Assembly (NCBI GenBank): GCA_003054495.1
Contig: CP028514.1
Span: 670,501-734,500, forward strand
Source: Carboxydocella thermautotrophica
Lineage (GTDB): Bacteria > Bacillota > GCA-003054495 > Carboxydocellales > Carboxydocellaceae
Direction: 5' to 3'
DNA length: 64,000 bases
The position numbers and the translations under genes are program-made. The notes under the pieces are model-generated. The model was given only the letters and a program-made list of their open reading frames with translations. It made no database searches and had not been told where the DNA came from. This document shows, in pieces, positions 44,040 through 51,264 of this stretch (within the stretch, counting starts at the first letter, position 1; the number at the start of each line of letters is the position of its first letter).

Positions 44040-44903
44040 ATGTTAAAACAGGTTGAACGCATCAGTGATTTCATGGGTTCCACCCGGGACTGGGCCGAGG
44101 CCAAATCGGTAATTATCGGCATTCCCATGGACTTTACCACTTCTTTTCGTCCTGGTACCCGGCTGGGGGCGGCAGCGGTAAGAGGGGTATCCTGGGGAAT
44201 CGAGGAATACAGCCCTTACCAGGATCGGGACCTGGCTGACCTCAGCTATTATGATGCCGGGGATATGGCCCTGCCTTTTGGACAGGTGGAGGAAAGTCTT
44301 AAGATCATTGAACAGGTCACTGCTGAAGTGCTAACTGCTGGCAAGTTTCCTCTCTTCATCGGAGGCGAACATCTGGTCAGCTATCCCATTATCAAGGAAT
44401 ATGCCCGCCGTTATCCGGACCTGGCGGTTATCCATTTTGATGCCCATGCCGATTTGCGGGAAGATTATCTGGGCAATCCCCATTCCCACGCCACGGTGAT
44501 GCGCAAAGTTGCAGAACTGATTGGGCCACAGAATGTCTACCAGTTCGGGATTCGCAGTGGTACCCGGGAGGAATTTGCCTATGGTCGGGCCAAAACCAAT
44601 TTTTATCCTTTCCAGGTGTTAGAACCACTGCAGAAGGTGATACCGCAGCTGCAAAACCGGTCTATCTATGTGACCCTGGATATCGATGTGGTTGATCCTG
44701 CTTTTGCGCCGGGAACCGGCACGGCTGAACCGGGGGGCATATCGGCAGCGGAAATGCTGGCTGCCATTATCGCCCTCAAGGAATTGCAGGTAGTAGGATT
44801 TGACCTGGTGGAAATCGCGCCCCAGTATGACCAGAGTGAACGCACCGCCCTGCTGGGGGCCAAAATCGTCAGGGAAGCGCTGCTGGCTTTTACGGAAAAA
44901 TAG
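44040..44903 (+). CDS. speB: Agmatinase
   Basis: Ureohydrolase converting agmatine to putrescine and urea. It has 287 residues with the Mn-binding motifs GGEHLVSYP, IHFDAHADLREDY and YVTLDIDVVDPAFAPGTGTAEPGG. ATG at 44040 is used because AGGTGG precedes it; GTG at 44031 is an alternative. Partner of speE in spermidine synthesis via agmatine; the arginine and SAM decarboxylases are not in the window. Confidence 0.94.
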   Translation: MLKQVERISDFMGSTRDWAEAKSVIIGIPMDFTTSFRPGTRLGAAAVRGVSWGIEEYSPYQDRDLADLSYYDAGDMALPFGQVEESLKIIEQVTAEVLTAGKFPLFIGGEHLVSYPIIKEYARRYPDLAVIHFDAHADLREDYLGNPHSHATVMRKVAELIGPQNVYQFGIRSGTREEFAYGRAKTNFYPFQVLEPLQKVIPQLQNRSIYVTLDIDVVDPAFAPGTGTAEPGGISAAEMLAAIIALKELQVVGFDLVEIAPQYDQSERTALLGAKIVREALLAFTEK

Positions 44904-44937
44904 TTGCCATTAATTACAATTTATGATAATATATATG

Positions 44938-44951
44938 TGTGATTTATCACA
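44938..44951. promoter_or_regulatory. Perfect dyad TGTGAT-TT-ATCACA
   Basis: A 14-base palindrome resembling CRP/FNR-family half-sites (TGTGA/TCACA) but with four central bases. It lies after speB and before the terminator, about 80 bases upstream of the toxin-antitoxin promoter, so its target is unclear. Confidence 0.35.
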
Positions 44952-44977
44952 TGACTTTTCACCCCACCTTTTATACG

Positions 44978-44999
44978 CCCGCATTATGCGGGTGTTTTT
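44978..44999 (+). terminator. Rho-independent terminator after speB
   Basis: CCCGCA (44978-44983) / TGCGGG (44987-44992) followed by TGTTTTTTT. Confidence 0.8.
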
Positions 45000-45021
45000 T
45001 TGTGTAAGTTTGTAAATTTTT

Positions 45022-45050
45022 TTGACTTCTATAAGGATAAAGCATATAAT
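45022..45050 (+). promoter_or_regulatory. Near-consensus SigA promoter of the toxin-antitoxin pair
   Basis: TTGACT (45022-45027), exactly 17 bases, TATAAT (45045-45050). Confidence 0.85.
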
Positions 45051-45088
45051 AATAGCAAAGGATGTGTTCAGTATAGAAGGTGGATGTT

Positions 45089-45271
45089 ATGGCAACTGTA
45101 TCTTTTGATAAGAATATTATTATCAGAGAACCAGAAGCAATTGAAAAACTGATTGATGTACTTTTGTCTGAAGATGTGAAACCTGTCAATAAGAAGCTGG
45201 CTTCTGCTGAGGAGATAGCAAGGGGTGAAGAAATATTAAGACGTTGCTTATCCCTCTCGAAAAATTCTTAG
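45089..45271 (+). CDS. Putative antitoxin partner of the GNAT protein
   Basis: Acidic protein of 60 residues starting MATVSFDKNIIIREPEAIEKL. The N-terminal part could be a beta strand of a ribbon-helix-helix or similar DNA-binding dimer; the C-terminal part KLASAEEIARGEEILRRCLS looks like a flexible helix that would cover a toxin. AAGGTGG precedes the ATG at 45089. It overlaps the following gene, is transcribed from a strong promoter, and is AT-rich compared with its surroundings. The antitoxin role is inferred from size and arrangement. Confidence 0.6.
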   Translation: MATVSFDKNIIIREPEAIEKLIDVLLSEDVKPVNKKLASAEEIARGEEILRRCLSLSKNS

Positions 45272-45810
45272 GGATGGCTTCCGAAAAGAAAGTATCGGAA
45301 GTCATCTCTATTTTTAAATGCGCAAAAGATCGTGATATTGAAAATTTTATTAAAGAGAAAGCAATTATTTATGAGAAAAAAGCAAAAAGCCGAACATACC
45401 TTGTTTTTGATGAGGAGGCATCATTAGAAGGAGAATTTAAGCTCCTGGGATATTTTGCCCTGGCATTACAGTCGCTCAAAATACCTGAAGGCACCAGCGT
45501 ATCCCAGATTCGCAGACTCGATGGGCTTTATTCAAGAAAAGGAGACGGATTAATTACTGAAATACCTGCATTTTTAATTGGTCAACTGGGAAAAAATGAT
45601 CTATATAAAGATGATATAAACGGAGATAAGTTAATGAAATATGCCCTCGCGGTTATCTCAAGAGCACAGGAAATAGTAGGTGGGCGGATTGTTTTTTTAG
45701 AATGCCAGGACAAGCCCAAGCTAATTGATTTTTATTCACGAAATGGATTCAAGATTTTTCGGAAGGATCCACTGGATAATTTAGTTCAAATGATTCGTTT
45801 AATTAACTAA
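45244..45810 (+). CDS. GNAT-fold acetyltransferase, putative type II toxin
   Basis: Protein of up to 188 residues with a GNAT acetyltransferase fold. The N-terminal region contains FKCAKDRDIENFIKEKA and SRTYLVFDEEA. The central LLGYFALALQSLKIPEGT is followed by an acetyl-CoA-site-like segment and the final ECQDKPKLIDFYSRNGFKIF, which is the usual GNAT C-terminal YxxxGF motif. TTG at 45244 (overlapping the antitoxin by 28 bases) gives MLIPLEKFLG; ATG at 45274 is an alternative and would give 178 residues. GNAT toxins of this kind acetylate aminoacyl-tRNA. AT-rich composition indicates recent acquisition. Function by analogy only. Confidence 0.7.
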   Translation: MLIPLEKFLGMASEKKVSEVISIFKCAKDRDIENFIKEKAIIYEKKAKSRTYLVFDEEASLEGEFKLLGYFALALQSLKIPEGTSVSQIRRLDGLYSRKGDGLITEIPAFLIGQLGKNDLYKDDINGDKLMKYALAVISRAQEIVGGRIVFLECQDKPKLIDFYSRNGFKIFRKDPLDNLVQMIRLIN

Positions 45811-45814
45811 GCAA

Positions 45815-45848
45815 CAAGAGGACCGCTGATAGGTCCTCTTGTTTTTTT
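45815..45848 (+). terminator. Terminator after the GNAT gene
   Basis: CAAGAGGACC (45815-45824) / GGTCCTCTTG (45832-45841) then seven T. The T run and end of the stem also form the -35 of the acr3 promoter. Confidence 0.88.
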
Positions 45849-45867
45849 CCCACCCCTGACATATAAT
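45839..45867 (+). promoter_or_regulatory. Promoter of the acr3-arsR operon
   Basis: TTGTTT (45839-45844), 17 bases, TATAAT (45862-45867). Downstream repeats of ACATAT (about 45877-45888) with ATAT-rich surroundings could be the ArsR operator. Confidence 0.65.
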
Positions 45868-45921
45868 ATAATTAACATATCAACATATCTAAATATATAA
45901 ATAAAGGAGGCCTTATTAAAC

Positions 45922-46977
45922 ATGAGTGCCAAATCGGGTTTATCGCTCCTCGATCGTTTCCTCACTCTCTGGATTTTCCTGGCCATGGCGCTTGGAGTAG
46001 GGCTGGGCTGGGCCTTTCCCGGACTGGCGCAGTGGTTGGATAGTCTCTCGGTCGGTACCACATCCATCCCTATCGCTATCGGTTTGATTGTGATGATGTA
46101 TCCGCCCCTGGCTAAAGTAAATTACCGGGAGCTGGGCAAGGTGTTCCGGGATGGTAAGGCCTTATCCCTTTCCTTGCTGCAGAACTGGGTGATTGGCCCG
46201 GTGCTAATGTTCATCCTGGCAGTAGCCTTTTTGCGGGATTATCCTTCATTTATGGTAGGCTTGATTCTCATCGGCCTGGCTCGCTGTATCGCCATGGTGA
46301 TTGTCTGGAACAGCCTGGCCAAAGGGGATACGGAATATGCGGCAGCTCTGGTGGCCTTTAATTCCATCTTCCAGGTCCTGTTCTATTCTGTTTATGCCTA
46401 TATTTTTATTACCGTCTTGCCCACCTGGATTGGGCTTAAAGGCTATGAAGTGCATATTTCCATGGCTGAGGTAGCCAAATCGGTAGCCATTTATCTGGGG
46501 ATTCCCTTTGCGGCCGGGTTTTTAACCAGAACCCTGCTGGAACCGGCTAAAGGTAGCGAATGGTATATGAAAAAGTTTGTGCCTAAAATCAGTCCCCTGG
46601 CGTTAATTGCTTTGCTCTTTACAATTGTGGTAATGTTTACTTACAAGGGGAAATATATAATTGAACTGCCTCTGGATGTGTTACGCATTGCAGTTCCCCT
46701 CTTGATTTACTTTGTGGTTATGTTTGCGGTTTCCTTCTTCCTCAGCCGCCAGGCGGGAGTTGATTATGGCAAGACAGTGAGTCTGTCCTTTACCGCAGCC
46801 AGCAACAACTTCGAGCTGGCGATCGCGGTGGCGGTAGCTGTCTTCGGGATTGAGTCCAAAGAGGCCTTTACAGCGGTTATCGGTCCCCTGATTGAGGTGC
46901 CGGTGATGATCGCTCTAGTTAATGTAGCTCTGGCCTGGGGTAGAAAGTATTATGGCTTAAAGGATAGCAGCATCTGA
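45922..46977 (+). CDS. acr3: ACR3-family arsenite efflux permease
   Basis: Ten-helix membrane transporter of 351 residues that exports arsenite. It has [17 protein letters not shown] at the N-terminus, [16 protein letters not shown], the cysteine-containing [19 protein letters not shown] (the essential ACR3 Cys) and [27 protein letters not shown] upstream of ATG. First gene of a three-gene unit with arsR and a molybdopterin oxidoreductase, the gaps being 13 and 6 bases. Confidence 0.95.
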   Translation: MSAKSGLSLLDRFLTLWIFLAMALGVGLGWAFPGLAQWLDSLSVGTTSIPIAIGLIVMMYPPLAKVNYRELGKVFRDGKALSLSLLQNWVIGPVLMFILAVAFLRDYPSFMVGLILIGLARCIAMVIVWNSLAKGDTEYAAALVAFNSIFQVLFYSVYAYIFITVLPTWIGLKGYEVHISMAEVAKSVAIYLGIPFAAGFLTRTLLEPAKGSEWYMKKFVPKISPLALIALLFTIVVMFTYKGKYIIELPLDVLRIAVPLLIYFVVMFAVSFFLSRQAGVDYGKTVSLSFTAASNNFELAIAVAVAVFGIESKEAFTAVIGPLIEVPVMIALVNVALAWGRKYYGLKDSSI

Positions 46978-46990
46978 CAGGAGGCTAACC

Positions 46991-47305
46991 ATGAAAGAAC
47001 TGGCGGAAAAACTGCGGGCCCTGGCGGATGAGAATCGGCTGCAGATTATCCGGCTGCTGGCCCGGGGAGAGCTGTGTGTCTGTGAAATCATGGATTATCT
47101 GGAGATGAGTCAGCCAACAGCCTCCCATCATCTGAAAATCCTGAGACAGGCCGGACTGGTGACGGATCGCAAAGAGGGGCGCTGGAGTTATTACCGTTTG
47201 CAGTCTGAGGCTGTGCAGGCACTGACGGCAGAAATCCAGGGCCTGCTTGTCACCGGGGAACCACTACCTCCCCGGCCTGCCAGCCGGTGTCAGCCAAAGG
47301 AGTAA
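46991..47305 (+). CDS. arsR: ArsR-family metalloregulator
   Basis: Winged-helix repressor of 104 residues. The arsenite-binding motif ELCVCEIMDYL (CxC in helix alpha3) and the recognition helix QPTASHHLKILRQAGLV are present. The expected behaviour is repression of the operon, relieved by arsenite. A further cysteine lies near the C-terminus (SRCQPKE). AGGAGGCT upstream of ATG. Confidence 0.95.
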   Translation: MKELAEKLRALADENRLQIIRLLARGELCVCEIMDYLEMSQPTASHHLKILRQAGLVTDRKEGRWSYYRLQSEAVQALTAEIQGLLVTGEPLPPRPASRCQPKE

Positions 47306-47311
47306 AAGAAC

Positions 47312-49399
47312 ATGAAAGCGGTCAAAGATGATGAACTAACCTGGATCCCTACCTGTTGCAATGGCTGTGGCGGCCAGACCGGTATTCTGGCCGGCATCAG
47401 GGATGGGGAGGTAGTCAAAATCAAGCCCAATTCCGAAAACCCGATCGGAGTGGCCCTGACCTGGGAGGAGTTTCAGGAGCAAAAACAGCGCGGTGGGCGG
47501 GTCTGCTTGAAAGGAGTGCATGCTCCCCGGCAGTGGGCGGATCCGGAACGCCTTACCCGGCCCCTTCTGCGCAAAGGGCCACGGGGCAGCGGGCAGTGGC
47601 AGACCATCAGCTGGGAAGAGGCCCTCGCACTACTGGCAGAACGGCTGGAGCAGTTGCGGCGGGAACATGGGCCGGAAAGTCTGCTCTGGTTTTGTGAAGA
47701 TCATTCCTTTATTCACATTCAGGAGGAGTTTTGCCGGGCCTATGGCACTCCCAATTTCCTCAACCACACCAATATCTGCGATGCCGGTCGGCGGGCCGGA
47801 TTTCTGCGGGTTCTGGGCATAGAGCGTCCGCTGGCCCATTTGTCTCAGGCCCGGGTCATTCTGCTGCTGGGCTGGAACCCCCTGGAGGCAGTGAAATGGA
47901 TGTACTTGCCGGCAGCTCTGGAGCAGGCTCTGGACCAGGGGGCCCGGCTGTTTGTGGCTGACCCGGTCAGGAGCAAAACCGCCAGCCGCGGTCACTGGCT
48001 GCCAGTGCGACCGGGAACCGATGGGGCCCTGGTGCTGGCTCTTTGCCATATCCTCTGGCGGGATGGCAAATATCAGCGGGATTTTGTCCAGCAATACACC
48101 AGTGGCTGGGATGAATTCGCCGTCTATCTGCAGGACAAAACCCCGGCCTGGGCTGCCGAACTGACCGGCCTGGAGGAAAGGAAAATTGAGGAACTGGCTG
48201 CTCTGCTGGCCGAATATGCACCCAGGGTAGTGGTGGATGCCTGGTGTGGTGTCAGCCATTACAGTAACGGTATGGAAACTACCCGGGCGGTGGCCTGTCT
48301 CAATGCCCTGCTGGGAACCATTGATCGCCCCGGTGGATTGCTCTGGCCGGAAAGGTTTAAACTGACGGGGCGTCCTCCGCAACCGAACTGGCCGCAGATT
48401 GCCAGTCCTGCTGTCGATGGGCGAGGAGCAGCCTATCCCTTTGCCCACAAGTCCGGCAGTTATGTGGCAGCCCGGGAAGCCATTCTCAGCGGACAGCCCT
48501 ATCAGCCGCGGGCGGCAGTGGTGGTTTTTCAGAATCTGATGCTATCCCTGCCCAATGTGGAGAAAAGCGAAGCAGCCCTGCGTCGCCTGGATTTTCTGGC
48601 TGTTTGCGATGTCTATCTGTCTGAAACGGCCCTGCTGGCTGATCTGGTCCTGCCAGGTACTCATTTTTATGAACGTTATGACCTGACAGTAAACTGGACG
48701 GCTTTTCCTTCCCTCAGTTTGCGCCAGCCGGTGGTGGAGCCGCGGTCCGGCATCTGGCCGGAATATGAATGGATTCTGGAACTGGCCCGGAAATTGAGCT
48801 TATCCGGATTTGACCTTTCTTACCAGCAGTACCTGGACTGGCAGGTGAAACAGGCCTGCGGACTTTCCTTGTCGGAACTGGCCAGCCTGCCGGGAGCGGT
48901 ATTCAACCGGGGACCGACCCGTTATGAGAAATGGCGGGAACGGCCCTTTCCTACTGAAAGCGGCCGCATCCAGCTGGGCTGTGACTGGCAGCCGCCAGGG
49001 ACTTTGCCCAATCAGGATTATCCCTTTTATATGGTTAACTGGAAAGTGTATCAGCATACCCATACCCGCAGCCAGAACAATCCGGCTCTGTTACAAGCCT
49101 ATGGGGAAAACCCCCTCTGGATTCATCCCGAGACAGCAGCAGCTCTGGGTATTGGCCCGGAGGACCGGGTACGGGTAGAATCAGAGTATGGCTGGATTGA
49201 GAGCGGGGTTTTCCTTACAGAAGGTATCCATCCCCGGGTGGTAGGCCTGGCCCATGGTTTTGGCCACTGGGCCCTGGGCAGTCGGGCTAAAGGGCGGGGG
49301 GCAGCCGTAAATCGTTTGTTGGCCGGTACGGCAGAAGCAGGCAGCGGTCAGGCTATTCTCAAGGAATGCCGGGTTAGGCTAAGAAAGGTTGACAAATGA
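47312..49399 (+). CDS. Cytoplasmic molybdopterin oxidoreductase linked to arsenic genes
   Basis: DMSO-reductase-family enzyme of 695 residues without a Tat signal. The N-terminal Fe-S region has Cys at 15, 16 and 19 (PTCCNGCGGQTG) and Cys 65 in GRVCLKG. The third Cys of the usual CxxCxxxC pattern is replaced by Thr 23. The likely Mo ligand is Cys 156 in NHTNICDAG, as in the PsrA/PhsA/ArrA group. Later motifs: GTDGALVLALCHIL, DAWCGVSHYSNGMET, LPGTHFYERYD and the C-terminal dinucleotide domain HTHTRSQNNP. It follows arsR by six bases, so a role in arsenic redox chemistry is likely, but it is not a recognised arrA, arxA or aioA. No partner Fe-S subunit follows. ATG with AAGGAG upstream. Confidence 0.85.
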   Translation: MKAVKDDELTWIPTCCNGCGGQTGILAGIRDGEVVKIKPNSENPIGVALTWEEFQEQKQRGGRVCLKGVHAPRQWADPERLTRPLLRKGPRGSGQWQTISWEEALALLAERLEQLRREHGPESLLWFCEDHSFIHIQEEFCRAYGTPNFLNHTNICDAGRRAGFLRVLGIERPLAHLSQARVILLLGWNPLEAVKWMYLPAALEQALDQGARLFVADPVRSKTASRGHWLPVRPGTDGALVLALCHILWRDGKYQRDFVQQYTSGWDEFAVYLQDKTPAWAAELTGLEERKIEELAALLAEYAPRVVVDAWCGVSHYSNGMETTRAVACLNALLGTIDRPGGLLWPERFKLTGRPPQPNWPQIASPAVDGRGAAYPFAHKSGSYVAAREAILSGQPYQPRAAVVVFQNLMLSLPNVEKSEAALRRLDFLAVCDVYLSETALLADLVLPGTHFYERYDLTVNWTAFPSLSLRQPVVEPRSGIWPEYEWILELARKLSLSGFDLSYQQYLDWQVKQACGLSLSELASLPGAVFNRGPTRYEKWRERPFPTESGRIQLGCDWQPPGTLPNQDYPFYMVNWKVYQHTHTRSQNNPALLQAYGENPLWIHPETAAALGIGPEDRVRVESEYGWIESGVFLTEGIHPRVVGLAHGFGHWALGSRAKGRGAAVNRLLAGTAEAGSGQAILKECRVRLRKVDK

Positions 49400-49417
49400 A
49401 CCTTCCCTTGCTAAACT
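49389..49417 (+). promoter_or_regulatory. Promoter of the Mn riboswitch transcript
   Basis: TTGACA (49389-49394), 17 bases ending TGC, TAAACT (49412-49417). It overlaps the stop region of the oxidoreductase gene. Confidence 0.65.
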
Positions 49418-49433
49418 ATACTTAGCATATACA

Positions 49434-49533
49434 CAGGGGGAGTAGCTGTCGGGCAAATTGCCCGGTGAACAGAGTCGTCATTCCGGCCGTTTAGGCCCGG
49501 CTCTGTTGGCTGATGGAGCCAAGCAAGACCCTG
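49434..49533 (+). ncRNA. yybP-ykoY manganese riboswitch
   Basis: The conserved elements appear in order: CAGGGGGAGTAGC, GTCGGGCAAATTGCCCG, AACAGAGTCGTCA, a variable GGCC-closed hairpin, GGCTCTGTTGGC and AGCAAGACCCTG. This is the known Mn2+-sensing yybP-ykoY architecture, with P1 formed by CAGGG and CCCTG. It sits upstream of a CaCA exchanger and is followed by a terminator whose left arm includes the 3' side of P1. In this class Mn2+ binding stabilises P1 and prevents the terminator, so the exchanger should be switched on by Mn2+. Confidence 0.93.
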
Positions 49534-49567
49534 TCTTTCCTGAGCAGGAAAGGCAGGGTCTATTTTT
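49526..49567 (+). terminator. Expression-platform terminator of the Mn riboswitch
   Basis: AGACCCTG (49526-49533) / CAGGGTCT (49554-49561) with inner CTTTCCT / AGGAAAG, followed by ATTTTT. The left arm is shared with riboswitch helix P1, so the two structures are mutually exclusive. Confidence 0.88.
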
Positions 49568-49599
49568 GTTAATAATAAAGTTGATAGGAGGGGATAGTT

Positions 49600-50577
49600 A
49601 TGTTGTGGCAGTTATTGGGAGGACTGATTATTATCTTAATTGGGGCTGAACTTTTCACCAATGGGATTGAGTGGCTGGGCAAAAAGCTTAATCTGTCCCA
49701 GAGTGCAGTGGGAAGTGTGCTGGCGGCTGTCGGCACAGCCTTACCGGAAAGCATGATTCCGGTGATAGCCATTTTATTTGGTGTGGGAGAAGCCGGGCAT
49801 CATATCGGGGTAGGGGCGATTCTGGGTGCCCCCTTTATGCTGGTCACCCTGGGGCTGGCCCTGGTGGGAACCGGGGCTCTGGTTTACCGGAAGCGACGGG
49901 AAACAGGCACTGAGGTGGCAGTCAACAAAGGACAGCTCAACCGGGATCTGGGCTTCTTCCTGGTCTTCTACGGTCTGGCGGTAGTCGCAGCTTTCCTGCC
50001 CGGTTGGGCCAAATATGGTATCGCTCTGGTGCTGGCCGGGGGCTATTTCTGGTATGTCTGGCGTACCCTGCAGGCTGACTGTGAAGCCATCGGCCACTGT
50101 CCCCCTCTCTATCTGGCTCGCAAAAACCCGGAACCGGGCAAGCCGCTGGTGATTTTGCAGGTAGTGCTGGCATTAGGGGTGATTATCCTGGGGGCCAAAC
50201 TGTTCGTAAGTGGAGTAGAGGAAATAGCGGTCTGGCTGGGCCTCAGTCCTATGCTGGTCGCCCTGATTCTCGCCCCGGTGGCCACCGAGTTGCCGGAAAA
50301 ACTGAACAGCATTATCTGGATGCGGCAGAATAAGGATGTAATGGCCACTGGCAACATGACAGGAGCGATGGTCTTTCAGAGCAGCCTGTTGCCGGCCTTT
50401 GGTATGGTTTTCACCGACTGGCAGCTGGGGCAACAGGGGCTGACCAGTATCGGCCTGGCCCTGGTGGCTGCTCTAGTCCTCTGGCTGGTGAACCGGCGGC
50501 GCCAGGGCCGCATTCCAGGCCAGCTGCTCCTTTTGTTTGCGATTTTTTATTTGCTTTTTGTACTGACCATTATATAA
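49600..50577 (+). CDS. CaCA-family cation exchanger, probably manganese export
   Basis: Membrane antiporter of 325 residues with about ten helices in two alpha-repeats. The first repeat has AAVGTALPESMIPVIAIL and the second APVATELPEKLNSIIWM; both carry the acidic ion-binding residues of the Na+/Ca2+ exchanger family (YrbG-like). The Mn riboswitch in its leader suggests Mn2+ (or Ca2+/Mn2+) efflux coupled to Na+ or H+. AGGAGGGGATAG upstream of ATG. Confidence 0.88.
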   Translation: MLWQLLGGLIIILIGAELFTNGIEWLGKKLNLSQSAVGSVLAAVGTALPESMIPVIAILFGVGEAGHHIGVGAILGAPFMLVTLGLALVGTGALVYRKRRETGTEVAVNKGQLNRDLGFFLVFYGLAVVAAFLPGWAKYGIALVLAGGYFWYVWRTLQADCEAIGHCPPLYLARKNPEPGKPLVILQVVLALGVIILGAKLFVSGVEEIAVWLGLSPMLVALILAPVATELPEKLNSIIWMRQNKDVMATGNMTGAMVFQSSLLPAFGMVFTDWQLGQQGLTSIGLALVAALVLWLVNRRRQGRIPGQLLLLFAIFYLLFVLTII

Positions 50578-50598
50578 TGACAGCAGGGGGTGGTGTTC

Positions 50599-51144
50599 AT
50601 GTTGTTAAGGGAAATCCTGGAAGCTAACCGGGAATTTGTCCAGCGCTGGGAACAGGAGCGGGAAGCCCGGCAGGCGGGCAAGTTGCCGGCCAAAAAACTG
50701 GCCATTTTCTCCTGTATGGATACCCGGCTAGTGGAAATGCTGGAGCCGGCCCTGGGTTTAAAACGGGGGGAAGCCAAGGTTATCAAAAATGCCGGTACTA
50801 TTTTAACCGAAGATGTGGTACGCAGCCTGGCCGTGGCTATCTATTTGCTGGGGGTAGAAGAGGTGGTGGTAATCGCCCACCTCGATTGCGGAATGGCCAA
50901 ACCGGATGCGGATAGGATGCGGCAGGCCATGCTGGCCCGGGGTGTGAAGCCGGAAGACCTGGAGGGTGTGGACCTGGCTGCCTGGCTTCAGGGCTTCGGG
51001 GAAGATTACCACGGCCATGTGCGAGAAGTGGTGGCAGGATTGCGCAATCACCCGCTTTTGCCTAAAGATATTCCTTATCATGGCCTTTTATTCTGTCCCG
51101 ATACCGGGCATCTGGAACTGGTAGTGGATGGGTATAAAGAGTAG
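50599..51144 (+). CDS. Beta-carbonic anhydrase family protein
   Basis: Protein of about 181 residues. The zinc ligands and dyad of beta-carbonic anhydrases are present: FSCMDTR (CxDxR) and IAHLDCGM (HxxC). Interconverts CO2 and bicarbonate, useful for biotin carboxylases. The region KVIKNAGTILTEDVVRSLAVA is typical. It is a short, minimal form. ATG at 50599 is preferred over GTG at 50590 by spacing to AGGGGG. It may be cotranscribed with the exchanger, whose stop is 21 bases away. Confidence 0.88.
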   Translation: MLLREILEANREFVQRWEQEREARQAGKLPAKKLAIFSCMDTRLVEMLEPALGLKRGEAKVIKNAGTILTEDVVRSLAVAIYLLGVEEVVVIAHLDCGMAKPDADRMRQAMLARGVKPEDLEGVDLAAWLQGFGEDYHGHVREVVAGLRNHPLLPKDIPYHGLLFCPDTGHLELVVDGYKE

Positions 51145-51169
51145 CCCCTGTACAGGGGCTTCTTTTTTT
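51143..51169 (+). terminator. Rho-independent terminator after the carbonic anhydrase gene
   Basis: The perfect palindrome AGCCCCTGTACAGGGGCT (51143-51160) followed by TCTTTTTTT. Confidence 0.87.
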
Positions 51170-51264
51170 GCAGCATAATCTGTTTTGATAACCGCAGGAA
51201 ATCGACTACTGATGTCGAATAAACATAACTTAACTATTGTTGGTTGTGGGGGTAAAAGGGGTCA

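Noticed and set aside
47630-48448. 272-codon minus-strand frame
   Set aside because: Opposite the molybdopterin oxidoreductase; no domain features.
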